64,000 nucleotides of DNA from JBDTNQ01 sp039933635 (lineage in GTDB: Bacteria; Acidobacteriota; Vicinamibacteria; Vicinamibacterales; SCN-69-37), in contig JBDTNQ010000002.1 in assembly GCA_039933635.1 (NCBI GenBank), forward strand, positions 60,732 to 124,731, given 5' to 3'. Both the position numbers and the translations under genes were made by a program. This document shows, piece by piece, positions 61,832 to 64,000 of this stretch. Under the pieces are notes generated by a model that was given only the letters and a program-made list of their open reading frames with translations, made no database searches and had not been told where the DNA came from. The first letter of the stretch is position 1. Each line of letters opens with the position of its first letter.

Positions 61832-62849
61832 CACCGTCACAGTCCGCTGGCGCGCGACCGTACTGGGGGCATTCGGTGAGGGGTGGCGTCGGGCCCTCCA
61901 CGCGCCAGTCGTGACGTGTGGCGTGCTGATTCTCACGTGGCTCGTCGCCTTGCCGCTCGCCGCGGGATTACGGGATCAAATCTCGCAGCAGCTGGGTTCC
62001 AGCCGCGTGGGCGATCGGCTGGCGAGCGGGTGGGATGACGAGTGGGCGACGGAATTCGCCGCGGACGCGCACGGCATCGCCGGCACGTTCACGCGCGAGG
62101 TGCTCGGCTTCGGCGGCACGCTCGCCACGCTCAGCCGGTTGCTCGATGGCCAGCCGCTGCCCCGTGGTCTGGCCACGGCGGTTGGCGCATATCTGCTGGC
62201 GTGGCTCTTCCTGAGCGGCGGCATCCTCGATCGCTTCGCCCGCGCGCGACCGGTGGCCACGTCGACTTTCTTCGCCACGTGCGGCGTGTTCTTCTTCCGC
62301 TTTCTTCGCATGGCCGTCGTCGTCGGCGCCGTCTACGGGGCGGTGTTCCTGTGGGTGCAGCCGTGGCTGCTGGGTACGGTCTTCGATTGGGGCACGCGCG
62401 ACCTCGCGAATGAACATCAGGGGCTCGTGCTCCGCGGATGGCTCTACGGCGGGCTCGTCCTGGTCCTGGCGCTCGTGAACCTGGTGGCGGACATGGCCAA
62501 GGTCCGCGCGGTGCTCGAGGACCGGCACAGCGCAATTGCGTCGCTGCTGGCCGGCAGCCGATTCGTGCGCCGGCGATTCTGGCGGTGCGCGGGTCTCTAC
62601 CTCGTCAACGTGGTCGGTCTGCTGGTGCTGACGCGGCTCTGGCTGCAGATTGCGCCTACGGCGTCTGACGCCGGTTGGCGCGCGTTGTTGGCGGGTCAGC
62701 TCTATCTGATTGCCCGCATCTGGGCACGACTCGCGTTCATGGCTTCGGAGGTCGTCTTCTTCCAGGCCGAACTGGCGCACGCGCGATTCGCCGCGGCGTC
62801 GGAGCCCGTCTGGCCGGACTCGCCGCCCGCGGAAGTCGCGCGTCCCTGA
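61815..62849 (+). CDS. Conserved-looking membrane protein with six or so helices
   Basis: This is a 344-residue protein. Helices are predicted at about 30-50, 120-140, 155-175, 205-225, 255-275 and 285-305. The acidic loop at about 55-105 is long and periplasmic or cytoplasmic. I cannot assign a family. ATG 61815 lies within the end of the M1-like gene (17-nt overlap), so it is translated with it, which suggests the two proteins work together at the membrane. No catalytic motif is recognised. Confidence 0.7.
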   Translation: MPSSSNTVTVRWRATVLGAFGEGWRRALHAPVVTCGVLILTWLVALPLAAGLRDQISQQLGSSRVGDRLASGWDDEWATEFAADAHGIAGTFTREVLGFGGTLATLSRLLDGQPLPRGLATAVGAYLLAWLFLSGGILDRFARARPVATSTFFATCGVFFFRFLRMAVVVGAVYGAVFLWVQPWLLGTVFDWGTRDLANEHQGLVLRGWLYGGLVLVLALVNLVADMAKVRAVLEDRHSAIASLLAGSRFVRRRFWRCAGLYLVNVVGLLVLTRLWLQIAPTASDAGWRALLAGQLYLIARIWARLAFMASEVVFFQAELAHARFAAASEPVWPDSPPAEVARP

Positions 62850-62889
62850 TTCCGCAGGCCGGACGAACGGGTCAGCCGCCCCCTTTTGG

Positions 62890-62895
62890 TAAGAT
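62890..62895 (+). promoter_or_regulatory. -10 element TAAGAT, 6 nt before GTG 62902
   Basis: TAAGAT (TANNNT type) ends 6 nt before GTG 62902. The expected transcription start is on the GTG, a leaderless arrangement. Confidence 0.45.
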
Positions 62896-62901
62896 CGTGG
62901 G

Positions 62902-63291
62902 GTGGCTCACCACGACTCGGCGGTAACCGGTGCGCCCGTAGCGTCGCGGGATCCCCGCACGCCGGACACCAGCGATTTGCGTTCATCGGTCACGATCAGC
63001 CGCCAGCACCTTGAAGATGCCCGGCAACGACAGGTCCTGGCGCGGCTCGACAGCGGACCAACGAAGACGTTGATGTTCGGTGACCGCGTGACGCACGACG
63101 TGCAGCCCGGTGCGCATGTGCTGAAGATGAACAACACCTTGTTCTGGAAAACGCTGCGTTTCACGATTGAGCCGGGGGAACAGCTCGAGTTCGTGGTGGT
63201 CAATCGGGCGAGCCGCTTTACCTTCGGATTCCTCGCTGGCCTCGGGCTCGCACCGTTGTACATGACGATCGAAAAACGCAGCATCGTCTGA
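62902..63291 (+). CDS. Small protein of unknown function
   Basis: This 129-residue protein has no signal peptide. The N-terminal 40 residues are polar; the rest is beta-rich (RVTHDVQPGAHVLKMNNTLF, TIEPGEQLEFVVVNRASR) and ends with the hydrophobic GFLAGLGLAPLYMTIEKRS. The VQPGAHxLKMxNTL strand resembles a PEGA-like or DUF-type fold, but I cannot name it. The start is GTG 62902, placed by the -10 element 6 nt upstream. It is followed 6 nt after its stop by the ABC-F gene, so it may be in one unit with it. Confidence 0.65.
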   Translation: MAHHDSAVTGAPVASRDPRTPDTSDLRSSVTISRQHLEDARQRQVLARLDSGPTKTLMFGDRVTHDVQPGAHVLKMNNTLFWKTLRFTIEPGEQLEFVVVNRASRFTFGFLAGLGLAPLYMTIEKRSIV

Positions 63292-63297
63292 TAACCA

Positions 63298-64000
63298 ATG
63301 ATCACAGTTCAGAACGTTTCGATGCGGTACGGCGGCAAGGTCCTGTTCGAGGACGTCACCACGACGTTTCAGTCGGGACGGCGGTATGGCTTGACGGGGC
63401 CCAATGGCGCCGGCAAGTCCACCTTCATGAAGCTCCTCACTGGGGAGCTGCCGCCGCAGAAGGGCACGGTGTCGCGCCCCAGGAAGCTTGGCGTGCTCCG
63501 GCAGGATCAGTACGCGTTCGATGAGCACCGCGTCATCGATACGGTCGTCATGGGCAACATGCGGCTCTGGGAGGCGCTCCAGGAACGGGAAGTGCTGTAC
63601 CAGAAGCCCTCGCTGACCGATGAGGACGGCATGCGGTTGGGCGAACTCGAAGGCATCGTGGGCGACGAGGACGGTTACAGCGCCGAAAGCGACGCGGCGA
63701 TTCTTCTGCAGGGGCTGGACATCGCCGACGAGCTGCACGAACGACGCATGGCCGAGCTCCAGGGAGGCCAGAAGGTGCGCGTTCTCCTGGCGCAGGCGCT
63801 GTTCGGCCACCCGGAAGCCCTGTTGCTGGACGAGCCGACCAACCACCTCGATCTCGACTCGATTCACTGGCTGCGCGAGTTTCTCGTGCGCTACGACGGG
63901 ACGTTGATTGTGATCTCGCACGACCGCCACTTCCTGAACGCGGTCTGCACGCACATCGCCGACATCGACTACCAGACGATCATCACCTACACCGGCGGCT
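63298..64000 (+). CDS. ABC-F family ATPase (YbiT-like), cut by the window end
   Basis: The visible 234 residues are the first nucleotide-binding domain of a soluble ABC-F ribosome-associated ATPase. Walker A is GPNGAGKSTF at about residue 38, the signature loop is MAELQGGQKVRVLLAQALFG, Walker B is EALLLDEPTNHLDLDS, and the His switch is VISHDRHFLNAVCTHIADID. The latter two resemble E. coli YbiT more than EttA or Uup. It has no membrane domain. ABC-F proteins act on stalled ribosomes; some give antibiotic resistance. The start is ATG 63298, and the 3' end lies outside the window. Confidence 0.88.
   Translation, partial: MITVQNVSMRYGGKVLFEDVTTTFQSGRRYGLTGPNGAGKSTFMKLLTGELPPQKGTVSRPRKLGVLRQDQYAFDEHRVIDTVVMGNMRLWEALQEREVLYQKPSLTDEDGMRLGELEGIVGDEDGYSAESDAAILLQGLDIADELHERRMAELQGGQKVRVLLAQALFGHPEALLLDEPTNHLDLDSIHWLREFLVRYDGTLIVISHDRHFLNAVCTHIADIDYQTIITYTGG

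Overview
The window is GC-rich, densely coding DNA from a bacterium. The gene content points to Acidobacteriota, probably close to the Vicinamibacteria. The pointers are two VWA-domain proteins of the Acidobacterial secreted type, an HTH-TM-TolB propeller protein, a MacB-type permease/HlyD/TolC cassette, a secreted ThuA-like protein and a fused alpha/beta E1 dehydrogenase. This placement is inferred from gene content; no marker gene was compared. I saw no rRNA, tRNA or CRISPR array. The only transposon trace is a short IS630-like fragment.

About 1-26456, plus an outlier at 29693-30994, is a large surface-glycan region. It holds many multi-membrane GT-C type glycosyltransferases or related proteins (1, 2459, 11763, 16203, 19066, 20685, 29693; a GT87 protein lies at 50615). 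It also has a polyprenyl-phosphate mannose synthase type GT2 (18216, minus strand) that could make their lipid-linked donor, a heptosyltransferase-like GT9, a capsule-type GT-B protein, a GT4, an NAD-dependent sugar epimerase/dehydratase, a Wzx-like flippase, two methyltransferases, a GNAT protein, a CE4-like deacetylase and three radical SAM proteins. Many neighbours overlap at ATGA or GTGA, so they are probably translated together.

About 26534-34648 holds housekeeping and metabolic genes: a YqeY-domain protein, murJ, a rhomboid protease, a cupin, the fused E1 dehydrogenase and an FAD monooxygenase. From 34688 to 40401 come a secreted beta-helix/FG-GAP protein, a ThuA-like protein and typA. 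The minus strand at 40464-48011 is a probable envelope operon (PEGA-PKD protein, TolC, HlyD adaptor, MacB-like permease, SH3 protein, small barrel) with no ATPase gene. After the IS630 fragment come the HTH-TolB protein and GT87. The minus strand then carries an EamA transporter with carbonic anhydrase, and the ATP synthase Fo genes (atpZ-like, atpI-like, atpB, atpE) ending at a strong terminator. The plus strand continues with the two VWA proteins and a CobA-HemD fusion. The window ends with an amino-acid-dehydrogenase-like gene facing an M1-peptidase-like protein that has lost its zinc site, a membrane protein, a small conserved-looking protein and a partial ABC-F ATPase.

Several operon-leading genes have a TANNNT -10 element about 6 nt before the start codon, which suggests frequent leaderless transcription. 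The best leads are that pattern, the dead M1 peptidase, the radical-SAM-rich glycan cluster, slip-prone T tracts in one glycosyltransferase, and the ATPase-less efflux operon.
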